Under the pieces are notes generated by a model that was not told where the DNA came from, did not search any database, and saw nothing but the letters and a program-made list of their open reading frames with translations. Of a stretch of 64,000 bases of DNA, positions 10,477 to 20,552 are shown one piece after another. The stretch is from Pythium myriotylum (Eukaryota > Oomycota > Peronosporomycetes > Pythiales > Pythiaceae): contig JALJCQ010000007.1 of the NCBI GenBank assembly GCA_023091665.1, forward strand, positions 1,116,001 through 1,180,000, in the 5' to 3' direction. The position numbers and the translations under genes are program-made. How positions within the stretch are numbered: position 1 is the first letter of the stretch; every line of letters begins with the position of its first letter.

Positions 10477-13400
10477 ATGGACGACAAGCACTCGCCCGCC
10501 GCCTACGGCGACAACCCGACGCTCGAGTACACGAGCGGCAAGGGCCTCATGAAGTACGGACCCGACGTGCTCCATGACCACATCTCGTCCAAGATGGAGG
10601 CCGGTCTCGGCCGTGCCATGCCCCAGATGGAGGTCCGCTTCAAGAACCTCTCGATCACGGCCGAGGTGCTCGTGTCGAACGAGAAGACGGAAGAGATTCT
10701 CCCGACGCTCACCAACGAGGTGCTCAAGGGGTTCAGCGCCTTCTCGTCGAAGAAGCACATGGAAACACGCCACATCCTCAAGAATGTGAACGGCGTGTTC
10801 AAGCCCGGCACGATGACGCTCGTGTTGGGACAGCCGGGCTCGGGTAAGTCGTCGTTGATGAAGATTCTGAGCAACCGGTTCCCAGAAACCAAGGCCACCA
10901 AGGTTGAAGGCGAAATCCTGTACAACGGAGCTGACCGCAGTGACGTGGCGAAGCGCGTCCCGCAGTTCGTGTCCTACGTGACCCAGCGGGACTACCACTT
11001 CCCGACCCTGACAGTCAAGGAGACACTCGAGTTTGCTCACGAGTGCTGCGGTGGTGAGCTCTCCAAACACGCCGCATCCACTTTCTCCAAGGGTACCCCA
11101 GAACAGAACGAGGAAGCCCTTGCTGCTGCTCAGGCCTGGGTCAAACTTTACCCGGAAATCATCATCCAGCAACTTGGCCTGGAGAACTGCCAGGACACCG
11201 TAGTCGGTAACGCTATGCTTCGTGGTGTCTCGGGTGGTGAGCGCAAGCGTGTCACAACCGGCGAGATGCAGTTCGGTAACAAGTCGGTCATCTTCATGGA
11301 TGAGATCAGCACGGGTCTCGATAGTGCTGCTGCTTATGATATCGTAAAGACACAGCTCAGTTTGGCTCGCAAGCTCCGCAAGACGGTGATCATCTCGCTG
11401 TTGCAGCCATCGCCAGAGATCTTCGAGCTGTTTGACTACGTCATGATCCTCAACGAAGGCCATGTGATTTACCACGGTCCCCAGGATCAGGCTCTCGGTT
11501 ACTTCCAGGATATGGGTTTCGTTTGTCCCCCGAAGCGTGATGTTGCCGACTTCTTGCTTGATATCGGCACCCATCAGCAGCATCAATACGAGAAGGGATT
11601 GGCACCAGGAGCCAAGTATCCCCGTCAGGCTGGTGAACTAGCTGACCTCTACGAACGCTCGCTGATTCATGAGGATATGTTGCGCGACTTGCATGCCCCG
11701 CATGACCCGGAGCTTATCCGCGACCGCGAAGACTACTTCGACAACATCCCGGAGTTTCACCAATCTTTCTGGGAGAGCACTGCTACCGTTACTCGTCGAC
11801 AGCTCATGATCACTGCCCGAGACACGCCATACTTGGCAAGTCGAGCAGTTATGATTCTGTTGATGGGTCTGATTAACGGAACAGTATTTTGGCAAGTTGA
11901 CCCAAGGGACGTTCAGGTAGTGACAGGTGTGCTGTTCCAAACCGTCTTGTTCCTCTCGTTCGGTCAGGCTTCTCAGGTTCCTCAATTCTTTGCCTCTCGT
12001 CTCATCTTCTATAAGCAACGTGGAGCGAACTTCTACAGGTCGTCGTCTTACGTGTTCGCCTTCTCGGTGTGCCAATTACCGCTCGCGATTCTCGAAACCA
12101 TTGTCTTCGGCTCGATCATCTACTGGATGTGTGGTTTGGTGTCGTCGTTCTCCGCGTTCATTGTCTTCGAGGTTCTGATCTTGTTGACCATGCTGACGCT
12201 GACCTCGTTCTTCTTCCTCACGTCGTGTGTTACGCCAAACTTGAACGTCGGGCAGCCCATGTCGATGTTGGTGCTTACGTTCTTGGTGCTCTTCGGTGGG
12301 TTCGTGATCAGTAAACCAGCGATTCCCGATTACTTCGTGTGGGTGTACTGGATTGATCCCATCTCGTGGGCCATGCGGGGCCTTGCAATCAACCAGTACA
12401 TGAACGGCAAGTTTGACGTCGCTGAGTACGGTGGTGTCAACTACATGGAGAAGTATGGCAAGACGATGGGCAAGTACTCCCTCGACTTGCTCGGCCTGGG
12501 CACAGACAAGACGTGGCTGTACTTCGCCTTCATCTACATCATCTGCGTGTACTTGGTGTTCCAGTTCTTGTCCTACACGGCCCTCGAGTACTTCCGTTAC
12601 GAGGCCCCGGAGAACTCTGGTCTTGCTGGTGGTGATGACACCGAAAAGTTTCCGACGACTTCAACAAGCCCCAACTCGAGCACTGGATCAGAGTACGCTC
12701 TCGTGCACACTCCTCGCGGTGATTCGAATGGTGAAATCATTTTGGAAGCTACCTCTGCGCCTCGCCGCTCGACCCCGGTAACACTTGCCTTCAAGGACTT
12801 GTGGTACACCGTTCCTAACCCGCAGAACCCAAAGGAAGGACTTGATCTTCTCAAGGGTATCAGTGGCTACGCCATGCCAGGCACAATCACTGCGTTGATG
12901 GGCAGTTCCGGCGCCGGCAAGACCACGTTGATGGATGTGATCGCTGGCCGTAAGACTGGCGGCAAGATTCAGGGTCAGATCCTTTTGAACGGGTACCCGG
13001 CAACCCCTCTCGCCATTCAGCGCTGCACCGGCTACTGTGAGCAGATGGATATTCACTCTGAGGCCTCGACATTCCGCGAGGCCCTGACTTTCAGCGCCTT
13101 CCTTCGTCAAGGTAAAGAGGTTCCCGATAGCGAGAAGTACGACTCGGTGGAGGAGTGTTTGGACTTGCTCGACTTGCGTCCGATTGCCGACAAGATCATT
13201 CGTGGAAGCTCGGTCGAGCAGATGAAGCGTCTCACGATCGGTGTGGAGTTGGCTGCCCAGCCGAGTGTGCTGTTCCTTGATGAGCCAACGAGTGGTCTGG
13301 ATGCGCGTTCCGCGAAGATGATCATGGACAGTGTGCGTAAGGTTGCCAACACGGGGCGTACTGTTGTGTGCACGATCCACCAGCCGTCGGCGGAAGTTTT

Positions 13401-14595
13401 CCACGTGTTCGATAGTTTGTTGCTGCTGAAGCGTGGTGGTTACACGGTGTACTTCGGTGAGTTGGGCAAGAATGCGAGCGAGTTGGTTAACTACCTGCAG
13501 TCGGTTGATGGCGTTTCTCCACTTGTCGAGGGTTACAACCCGGCTACGTGGATGCTCGAAGCAATTGGCGCCGGTGTGGGTAACACGGCCGGTCAGGACA
13601 CTGACTTCGTTCAGATCTTCAACAACAGCGTTAAGAAGGCACAGCTGGATGAAAACCTGAACCGTGATGGCGTGGCGCGTCCTGCGCCAGGTAGCTCACC
13701 ACTTGCTTACGAAAACAAGCGTGCGGCCTCGAACACAACGCAAGCCAAGTTCTTGATCTCACGATTCTACTCGATTTACTGGCGCACTGCCTCGTACAAC
13801 CTGACCCGCATCGGTATCTGTATTTTCCTTGGTGCTGTCTTCGGCTTGTCGTTCGCGAGTGTCGACTACACAACGTACGCTGGTATTAACGGCGGTATCG
13901 GTATGGTGTTCATGACGACGATGCTTGTGAGTATGGTTTCGTTCCAGGGTGCTATTCCGATGATCGGAGACGAGCGTCCGTCATACTACCGTGAGCGTGC
14001 TAGCCAGACCTACAATGCCTTCTGGTACTTCATGGGTGCAATCTTGGCTGAGATCCCGTACGTGTTCGGTAGCACGCTGATTTTCACTGCTATCTTGTTC
14101 CCGTCAGTCGGTTTCAGCGGTGCCCACGATTACTTCATTTACTGGCTCGTCATCGGTCTGTTTGTGTTGATGATGGTGTACGCTGGTATCTTCTTGGCGT
14201 TTGCCTTGCCCAGTGTCGAGGTGGCGATGATTATTGGTGTGCTTTTCGTCTCGATCTTCGTGCTGTTCATGGGTTTCAACCCTCCAGCTTCAGCGATTCC
14301 GGACGCTTACAACTGGCTGTACCAGATCACTCCGCACCGCTACGCCCTCGAGGCTCTTGCTTCCACTGTTTTCGGCAACTGTGCTCTAGATGCAGACCGA
14401 GTTGCCTGTAAGAAGATGGCCAACCCGCCACCGTATGTGGCGGAGGGATCCACGATCGAAGAGTTCCTCAAGTCGTCATTTGGCATGAAGTACAGCAACT
14501 TGTGGCGCGACGTGGGTATCATCGCTGGCATCGCTGTGCTCTTCGCGGTCCTCTCACTCTTGTCCATGCGCTACATCAACCACCAAAAGAGATAG
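10477..14595 (+). CDS. PDR2: full-size ABCG transporter
   Basis: A 1372-residue NBD1-TMD1-NBD2-TMD2 exporter. Walker A of NBD1 is GQPGSGKSS (from residue 118), Walker A of NBD2 is GSSGAGKTT (from 809), and SSVEQ (from 911) replaces the NBD2 signature. It belongs with PDR3 and PDR5: all three have FQDMGF in the NBD1-TMD1 linker and NYMEKYG in the large loop of TMD1. A stretch in that linker (11421-11569) matches PDR3 (16741-16889) with a single visible base difference, which suggests recent exchange. The start is ATG 10477, 44 bases after the predicted transcription start; the frame is open 57 bases further upstream. No intron. Confidence 0.95.
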   Translation: MDDKHSPAAYGDNPTLEYTSGKGLMKYGPDVLHDHISSKMEAGLGRAMPQMEVRFKNLSITAEVLVSNEKTEEILPTLTNEVLKGFSAFSSKKHMETRHILKNVNGVFKPGTMTLVLGQPGSGKSSLMKILSNRFPETKATKVEGEILYNGADRSDVAKRVPQFVSYVTQRDYHFPTLTVKETLEFAHECCGGELSKHAASTFSKGTPEQNEEALAAAQAWVKLYPEIIIQQLGLENCQDTVVGNAMLRGVSGGERKRVTTGEMQFGNKSVIFMDEISTGLDSAAAYDIVKTQLSLARKLRKTVIISLLQPSPEIFELFDYVMILNEGHVIYHGPQDQALGYFQDMGFVCPPKRDVADFLLDIGTHQQHQYEKGLAPGAKYPRQAGELADLYERSLIHEDMLRDLHAPHDPELIRDREDYFDNIPEFHQSFWESTATVTRRQLMITARDTPYLASRAVMILLMGLINGTVFWQVDPRDVQVVTGVLFQTVLFLSFGQASQVPQFFASRLIFYKQRGANFYRSSSYVFAFSVCQLPLAILETIVFGSIIYWMCGLVSSFSAFIVFEVLILLTMLTLTSFFFLTSCVTPNLNVGQPMSMLVLTFLVLFGGFVISKPAIPDYFVWVYWIDPISWAMRGLAINQYMNGKFDVAEYGGVNYMEKYGKTMGKYSLDLLGLGTDKTWLYFAFIYIICVYLVFQFLSYTALEYFRYEAPENSGLAGGDDTEKFPTTSTSPNSSTGSEYALVHTPRGDSNGEIILEATSAPRRSTPVTLAFKDLWYTVPNPQNPKEGLDLLKGISGYAMPGTITALMGSSGAGKTTLMDVIAGRKTGGKIQGQILLNGYPATPLAIQRCTGYCEQMDIHSEASTFREALTFSAFLRQGKEVPDSEKYDSVEECLDLLDLRPIADKIIRGSSVEQMKRLTIGVELAAQPSVLFLDEPTSGLDARSAKMIMDSVRKVANTGRTVVCTIHQPSAEVFHVFDSLLLLKRGGYTVYFGELGKNASELVNYLQSVDGVSPLVEGYNPATWMLEAIGAGVGNTAGQDTDFVQIFNNSVKKAQLDENLNRDGVARPAPGSSPLAYENKRAASNTTQAKFLISRFYSIYWRTASYNLTRIGICIFLGAVFGLSFASVDYTTYAGINGGIGMVFMTTMLVSMVSFQGAIPMIGDERPSYYRERASQTYNAFWYFMGAILAEIPYVFGSTLIFTAILFPSVGFSGAHDYFIYWLVIGLFVLMMVYAGIFLAFALPSVEVAMIIGVLFVSIFVLFMGFNPPASAIPDAYNWLYQITPHRYALEALASTVFGNCALDADRVACKKMANPPPYVAEGSTIEEFLKSSFGMKYSNLWRDVGIIAGIAVLFAVLSLLSMRYINHQKR

Positions 14596-15715
14596 ACGAA
14601 CCATCGGCATGGGAGTCGTTGCGAACGAAGTTAGTCGTTCTGCAGACAACGCTGGTCAGTCGTGTTTCACGTTCAATAAAGATAAAGTTACCATCCGCAA
14701 TACCACTGCTGATCTTCTAATGGCCTTCCCGCTCATGGCACATGAGAAACCGTTCGAGAGTGTCTGGGATTTTGTGAAGTGGGAGGGAGCAAAATTGCGC
14801 AAGTTCACAAGCGGTCGTTTTCTGTTGGTACGGCAGTCGATGCGCTGCTGCTTTTTGTTTAGATGGAGTCGTTTCGAAACCTCGCGACCAAACTCCATGA
14901 TCGGGCATTTTCTCAGCGATTATGGTTGCTTCCGATACTCTTTTTGGGCCGCAATCGCCAAGTTAAGGGGGGGTTGATAGGTTCTGAATAACAAAGTTCT
15001 GTCTTCAGAATCTGGTTCAGATGTCCTTTTACCATTGCTGGCTTCTGTAAGAAGGAACTGTACCACGTGCCTTTGCAGGACCATTTTGTGACGTTGTGGG
15101 AGTCAGTGCTGATGCTAAAGCGGAGTCACGGCGTTCGCTCTCACCACGACTCATCGACACATGGACCGGGCGAAGATTGCCCCGCGCGTCAAACAGACCG
15201 AGCTGCCATGTCCCACAAGTGTCTGAGTGGCGATTGGCTGCAGAGTGGCACGTCGCACTAGTCAGCACGAGGATGCGTCCGCGGTGACCACTTGCGCTGA
15301 GCGTGATCTCAGCGGATCACATGACCATCACTCCCGACCAAGGGACCGCGCAAAGGATTGGAAAACTCATATTAGGGGTAGGCGAGAACATCACTCTGTT
15401 TCCCTAACTCTCTTGTTTCAGTAAGAGTGGGTACTTGAAATTACATATCTACACAGTAATCTACGTTTATTCACCATTCTGATCGAGTTGGCCATGTTTG
15501 GTCGCGGCACCTTGCTCGCCCAGATGCACAGTCCACGTAAGCAGCGACTTGGTCAAGGCTGGTGACCGGGCCTGTACGTAGCGGTCGCGAGCCAGAAGGC
15601 GACACCGCCGTAATCGAAACGGGCGGCAGATGGATCCATGCTTTGCGACACGATCAGCGACAGCGGCGTCTTAACGCGGACGTCCTGGGCCGGCGCGCGC
15701 GCATGAGCAGCATCC
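14596..15715. other. Intergenic spacer, PDR2 to PDR3
   Basis: About 1.1 kb. An AATAAA-like poly(A) signal lies near 14674, downstream of the PDR2 stop. A 122-codon plus-strand frame (14609-14977) has no recognisable domain and I do not call it a gene. Nothing else is supported. Confidence 0.55.
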
Positions 15716-15732
15716 TCACTCTTCAATTTGCC
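15716..15732 (+). promoter_or_regulatory. Inr+FPR core promoter of PDR3
   Basis: TCACTCTTCAATTTGCC. This is a perfect match to both halves of the oomycete Inr+FPR core (TCAYTYY and MWTTTNC, two bases apart). Transcription is expected near A15718 and translation at ATG 15779. The PDR8 promoter differs from it by one base. Confidence 0.85.
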
Positions 15733-15778
15733 ATCGACACAGCTCGACGACCAATTGACCAAGACCAACACGATAGAC

Positions 15779-18700
15779 ATGGTCGCTCAAGGCTCTGGCG
15801 ACATGCCGTCCAATGTGGCGGTGTACGAGGGCCACCCGACCATCGAGTACACGAGCGGTAAGGGCCTCATGAAGCATGGCCCGGACGCGCTCCACAACGA
15901 GATCTCGGCCAAGCTCGAGGCCGGCCTCGGCCGCGCGCTCCCGCAGATGGAAGTTCGCTTCAAGAACCTCTCGATCACAGCCGATGTTCTCGTCTCAAAC
16001 GAGAAGACGGAGGAGATTCTCCCGACGCTCACCAACGAAGTGCTCAAGGGTTTCAGCTGCTTATCCAACAAGAAGCACATCGAGACCAAGCACATCCTCA
16101 AGAACGTGAACGGTGTCTTCAAGCCCGGCACGATGACGCTCGTGTTGGGACAGCCGGGCTCGGGCAAGTCCTCGCTGATGAGGATCCTGAGCAACCGTTT
16201 CCCGATGAGCAAGGCGACGAAGCTTGAGGGCGAGATCCTATACAACGGTGCTAGCAGCACGGAGGTCACGAAGCGCATCCCGCAGTTCGTGTCCTACGTG
16301 ACCCAGCGGGACTACCACTTCCCAACCCTGACGGTCAAGGAGACACTCGAGTTCGCTCATGAGTGCTGCGGCGGCGAACTGTCCAAGCGTGCGGAGCAAG
16401 CCCTCTCGAACGGAACTCCAGAGCAAAACCAGGAGGCGCTCCTCGCTGCCAAGGCATTCATGAAGCACTACCCTGAGATTGTCATTCAGCAGCTCGGCTT
16501 GGAGGTCTGCCAGGACACTATTGTCGGTAACGCCATGCTTCGTGGTGTCTCGGGTGGTGAGCGCAAGCGTGTCACGACCGGCGAGATGCAGTTCGGTAAC
16601 AAGTCAGTCACTTTCATGGACGAGATCAGTACGGGTCTCGATAGTGCTGCTACGTACGATATCGTGAAGACGCAGCTCAGTTTGGCTCGCAAGCTCCGCA
16701 AGACGGTGATCATCTCGCTGTTGCAACCGTCACCGGAGATCTTCGAGCTGTTTGACTACGTCATGATCCTCAACGAAGGCCACGTGATTTACCACGGTCC
16801 CCAGGATCAGGCTCTCGGTTACTTCCAGGATATGGGTTTCGTTTGTCCCCCGAAGCGTGATGTTGCCGACTTCTTGCTTGATATCGGCACCAACCAGCAG
16901 CATCAGTACGAAAAGGGCCTGCCAGCTGGTTCGAGATACCCTCGCACGGCGAGCGAGCTGGCTGAGGTGTATGAACGCTCTGTGATCCACCAAGAAATTC
17001 TTCGTGATCTTCACGCGCCTCACGACCCAGAGTTGGTTCGTGACCGTGAGGATTACTTCGCCAATATCCCGGAGTTTCACCAGTCGTTCTGGGCTAGCAC
17101 GGCGACCGTGACTCGTCGGCAGCTTCTCATGACGTCTCGAGATACACCTTATCTTGCCAGTCGAGCATTTATGATCATTCTGATGGGTCTAATCAACGGT
17201 TCAGTCTTCTGGCAAGCCGACCCTGCTCAAGTCCAGGTTGTGATTGGTATCTTGTTCCAGACGATCTTGTTCTTGTCGTTCGGCCAGGCCTCACAAGTTC
17301 CACAGTTCTTCGCATCGCGCCTTGTTTTCTACAAGCAGCGCGGGGCCAACTTCTACCGCTCGGCATCGTACGTGCTGGCGTTCTCAGTTTGCCAGCTTCC
17401 GCTAGCCATCGCCGAGACAGTCATCTTCGGCTCGATGATCTACTGGATGTGCGGCTTGGTTTCTTCCGTGTCGGCTTTCATCATCTTCGAGCTGCTGATC
17501 CTAGTCACGATGATGACGCTCACAGCGTTCTTCTTCCTGGTCTCGTGCGTGTCTCCGAACTTGAACGTCGGCCAGCCGATGTCAATGCTTTGTGTTGCGT
17601 TGCTAGTGCTCTTCGGCGGTTTCGTGATCAGCAAGCCGGATATTCCCGACTACTTCGTCTGGATTTACTGGATCAACCCGATCTCGTGGGGCATGCGCGG
17701 CTTAGCCATCAACCAATACATGGACAGCACGTTCGATGTCGACGTGTATGGCGGAGTGAACTACATGGAAAAGTACGGCAAGACGATGGGCAAGTACGCG
17801 CTTGGTCTTGTCGGTCTCCAGACCGAAAAGGTGTGGCTGTACGTCGCCTTCATCTACATCATCTGCGTGTACCTCATCTTTCAGCTGCTGTCATACTTGG
17901 CACTTGAATTCTTCCGATACGAGACCCCAGAAAACATCGGTTTGGCGAAGCAGGGTGATGAGCAAATCCCCATGTTGTCCAGCCACGCTGACTCCTCTAC
18001 TAGCGCCGACTATGCACTGACGCACACTCCCCGCGGCGGTCCGAACGGAGAAGTTATCATGGAAGTTACTCCGTCTTCACGTAGATCAACTCCGGTCACG
18101 CTGGCATTCAAGGACTTGTGGTACACCGTGCCAAACCCGAAGAACCCGAAGGAGGGCCTCGACCTGCTCAAGGGTGTTAGCGGTTATGCCTTGCCGGGTA
18201 CGATCACTGCTCTGATGGGCAGCTCTGGTGCTGGCAAGACGACGTTGATGGATGTGATCGCCGGTCGTAAGACTGGTGGTACAATCAAGGGTCAAATTCT
18301 TCTGAACGGTTTTGAGGCGACTCCGCTCGCCATTCAACGCAGTACTGGTTACTGTGAGCAGATGGATATTCATTGCGAGTCGGCCACCTTCCGCGAGGCC
18401 CTGACTTTCAGCGCCTTCCTTCGCCAGAGCGAGGAGATCCCGGCTAGCGAGAAGTACGCCTCGGTGGAGGAGTGTTTGGACTTGCTCGACTTGCGTCCGA
18501 TTGCCGACAAGATCATCCGTGGAAGCTCGGTCGAGCAGATGAAGCGTCTCACGATCGGTGTGGAACTTGCTGCCCAGCCGAGTGTGTTGTTCCTTGATGA
18601 GCCAACGAGTGGTCTGGATGCGCGTTCGGCCAAGATGATCATGGACAGTGTGCGCAAGGTTGCTGATACTGGACGCACTGTTGTGTGCACGATCCACCAG

Positions 18701-19912
18701 CCGTCGACTGAGGTGTTCCACGTGTTCGATAGCTTGTTGCTGCTGAAGCGTGGTGGTTACACCGTGTACTTTGGTGAGTTGGGCAAGAACGCGAGCGAGT
18801 TGGTGAGCTACCTGCTCTCCGTTGAAGGCACGAAGCCCCTTGAGAAGGGCTACAACCCGGCTACATGGATGCTCGAAGTGATTGGTGCCGGTGTGGGTAA
18901 CACGGCCGGTCAGGACACTGACTTCGTCCAGATCTTCAACAACAGTGCGAAGAAGGCGCACCTCGAAGAGGTTCTGGGCCGTGACGGTATGACTCGTCCT
19001 GCTCCTGGCGCGAGCCCGCTCGCTTTCTTGAAGAAACGTGCGGCTTCGAACGCGACGCAGGCCAAATTCGTGATCACCCGCTTCTTCAACATGTACTGGC
19101 GCACGGCTTCATACAACTTGACGCGCATTGGAATTTGCCTCATTTTCGGCATCATCTTCGGTCTCACTTACGCCGATGTGACCTACTCATCGTACAACGG
19201 CATCAACAGTGGCCTCGGCATGGTCTTCATGACATCTCTCCTCATCAGTATGGTCTCCTTCCAGGGCGTGGTCCCAATGATCGGCGACGAGCGTCCTTCG
19301 TTCTACCGCGAGCGAGCCTGCCAGACATACAACGCCCTCTGGTACTTCGTCGGGTACTTCTTGGCTGAGATCCCGTACGTGTTCGGCAGCATTCTCATTT
19401 TCTTGGCGATCCTCTTCCCATCGGTTGGCTTCAGCGGTGCGCACGACTTCTTCACTTACTGGCTCGTGCTCAGCGTGTTCGTCTTGTTCATGGTGTACGC
19501 TGGTATCTTCTTGGCGTTTGCGCTGCCTAGCGTGGAGATTGGTATGGTGATCGGCGTGCTTTTCGTGTCGATCTTCGTCCTCGTCATGGGCTACAACCCT
19601 CCGAAGTCGGCTCTCCCGGACGCTTACGACTGGCTTTACCAGATCACGCCACACCGCTACATGTTCGAAGCCTTGGCGTCGACTGTCTTCGGCAACTGCG
19701 AGTTGGACTCTTCTCGTGTCGGCTGCAAGGTTCTGAGCAACGCCCCGCCCACGGTGAAGGAAGGTGCGACCGTCGAGGACTTCCTCAAGTTGACCTACGC
19801 GATGAGCTACGACAACCTCTGGCGCGACTTCGGCGTCCTTGCCGTTGTCGCTGTCGTCTTCGCATTGCTGTCGCTTCTGGCCCTCCGCTTCATCAACCAC
19901 CAGAAGCGTTAA
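15779..19912 (+). CDS. PDR3: full-size ABCG transporter
   Basis: A 1377-residue reverse-order ABCG exporter. NBD1 Walker A GQPGSGKSS starts at residue 124 and NBD2 Walker A GSSGAGKTT at 814; the NBD2 signature is the degenerate SSVEQ. TMD2 is almost the same as that of PDR5, which is on the opposite strand: 19268-19578 shows no visible difference from the complement of 26926-27236. The NBD2 start (18108-18290) is nearly identical to PDR4 (22854-23036) instead, so the gene is a mosaic. The open frame reaches a TTG at 15728 that overlaps the promoter itself; the first ATG after the transcription start is 15779. A second in-frame ATG (MPSN) follows eight codons later. Confidence 0.95.
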   Translation: MVAQGSGDMPSNVAVYEGHPTIEYTSGKGLMKHGPDALHNEISAKLEAGLGRALPQMEVRFKNLSITADVLVSNEKTEEILPTLTNEVLKGFSCLSNKKHIETKHILKNVNGVFKPGTMTLVLGQPGSGKSSLMRILSNRFPMSKATKLEGEILYNGASSTEVTKRIPQFVSYVTQRDYHFPTLTVKETLEFAHECCGGELSKRAEQALSNGTPEQNQEALLAAKAFMKHYPEIVIQQLGLEVCQDTIVGNAMLRGVSGGERKRVTTGEMQFGNKSVTFMDEISTGLDSAATYDIVKTQLSLARKLRKTVIISLLQPSPEIFELFDYVMILNEGHVIYHGPQDQALGYFQDMGFVCPPKRDVADFLLDIGTNQQHQYEKGLPAGSRYPRTASELAEVYERSVIHQEILRDLHAPHDPELVRDREDYFANIPEFHQSFWASTATVTRRQLLMTSRDTPYLASRAFMIILMGLINGSVFWQADPAQVQVVIGILFQTILFLSFGQASQVPQFFASRLVFYKQRGANFYRSASYVLAFSVCQLPLAIAETVIFGSMIYWMCGLVSSVSAFIIFELLILVTMMTLTAFFFLVSCVSPNLNVGQPMSMLCVALLVLFGGFVISKPDIPDYFVWIYWINPISWGMRGLAINQYMDSTFDVDVYGGVNYMEKYGKTMGKYALGLVGLQTEKVWLYVAFIYIICVYLIFQLLSYLALEFFRYETPENIGLAKQGDEQIPMLSSHADSSTSADYALTHTPRGGPNGEVIMEVTPSSRRSTPVTLAFKDLWYTVPNPKNPKEGLDLLKGVSGYALPGTITALMGSSGAGKTTLMDVIAGRKTGGTIKGQILLNGFEATPLAIQRSTGYCEQMDIHCESATFREALTFSAFLRQSEEIPASEKYASVEECLDLLDLRPIADKIIRGSSVEQMKRLTIGVELAAQPSVLFLDEPTSGLDARSAKMIMDSVRKVADTGRTVVCTIHQPSTEVFHVFDSLLLLKRGGYTVYFGELGKNASELVSYLLSVEGTKPLEKGYNPATWMLEVIGAGVGNTAGQDTDFVQIFNNSAKKAHLEEVLGRDGMTRPAPGASPLAFLKKRAASNATQAKFVITRFFNMYWRTASYNLTRIGICLIFGIIFGLTYADVTYSSYNGINSGLGMVFMTSLLISMVSFQGVVPMIGDERPSFYRERACQTYNALWYFVGYFLAEIPYVFGSILIFLAILFPSVGFSGAHDFFTYWLVLSVFVLFMVYAGIFLAFALPSVEIGMVIGVLFVSIFVLVMGYNPPKSALPDAYDWLYQITPHRYMFEALASTVFGNCELDSSRVGCKVLSNAPPTVKEGATVEDFLKLTYAMSYDNLWRDFGVLAVVAVVFALLSLLALRFINHQKR

Positions 19913-20508
19913 GCACTGCCGAACTCTCCCAGCAGGGAGCCTCCCCCTACATATCCTATTGCATGTCTACGACAACTTGTATAACCCCACACTAAAATAG
20001 ATACTCTCTTGCTTACGCTCCCAGCGGATGCTGGTCCAGTCTTCACGTCTCACGACCCTCGGTTTGTTGTCTCAAGATTCACTCGGCCTACGATGCTCTG
20101 GTCGTGCGACCACCACACAGCGATCTACTGAGACCATGCTGAACATGCGATTGCTCGCAACGTTACACCCAGCCAACGACTGGGACATCTGAACCAGCAG
20201 CTACCGAGTCCGATTAGTCGTGGCCGGATTACTGTCGGCGCCGAACTACCAAATGCGATCTTCGGCACTTCTAATTTACGTCAATAATCGCTCTACCCAC
20301 TCGAATTTTCGAAAACAGCCACACCTATGGTCGTCCCGACTCGTATCGGCAACGGATACTCATCAGTGGGTCGTCCCAGACCCAGGGGGGTCCCTTACCG
20401 ATGACGCAGTCGCTGGGAAGATAATCGGCGCGGCACATGGAGGCAGTTCGGTCTATTCGAGGCGGGTCGACCTGACGTCGCGACGTCAAACGTGCTCCTC
20501 TCCCAGGT
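19913..20508. other. Intergenic spacer, PDR3 to PDR4
   Basis: About 0.6 kb. The PDR4 frame is open from a GTG at 20220, but that segment is upstream of the predicted transcription start. No other gene or repeat is seen. Confidence 0.6.
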
Positions 20509-20525
20509 TCAGTTCCCAACTTTCC
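20509..20525 (+). promoter_or_regulatory. Inr+FPR-like core promoter of PDR4
   Basis: TCAGTTCCCAACTTTCC. This is a variant of the core shared with PDR6 and PDR10 (pattern TCAGT-Y, then CAACTTT). Transcription is predicted near A20511, with a leader of about 42 bases to ATG 20553. Confidence 0.65.
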
Positions 20526-20552
20526 CTTCCAGCTCCACGGCGACCAGAAAGC

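Noticed and set aside
14609..14977. 122-codon frame after PDR2
   Set aside because: It starts 13 bases after the PDR2 stop within its 3' region, contains a poly(A)-like signal, and has no recognisable domain.
20220..20552. N-terminal extension of PDR4 from a GTG
   Set aside because: GTG is not a normal eukaryotic start, the segment has no homologue in the paralogues, and the predicted transcription start (20511) lies inside it.
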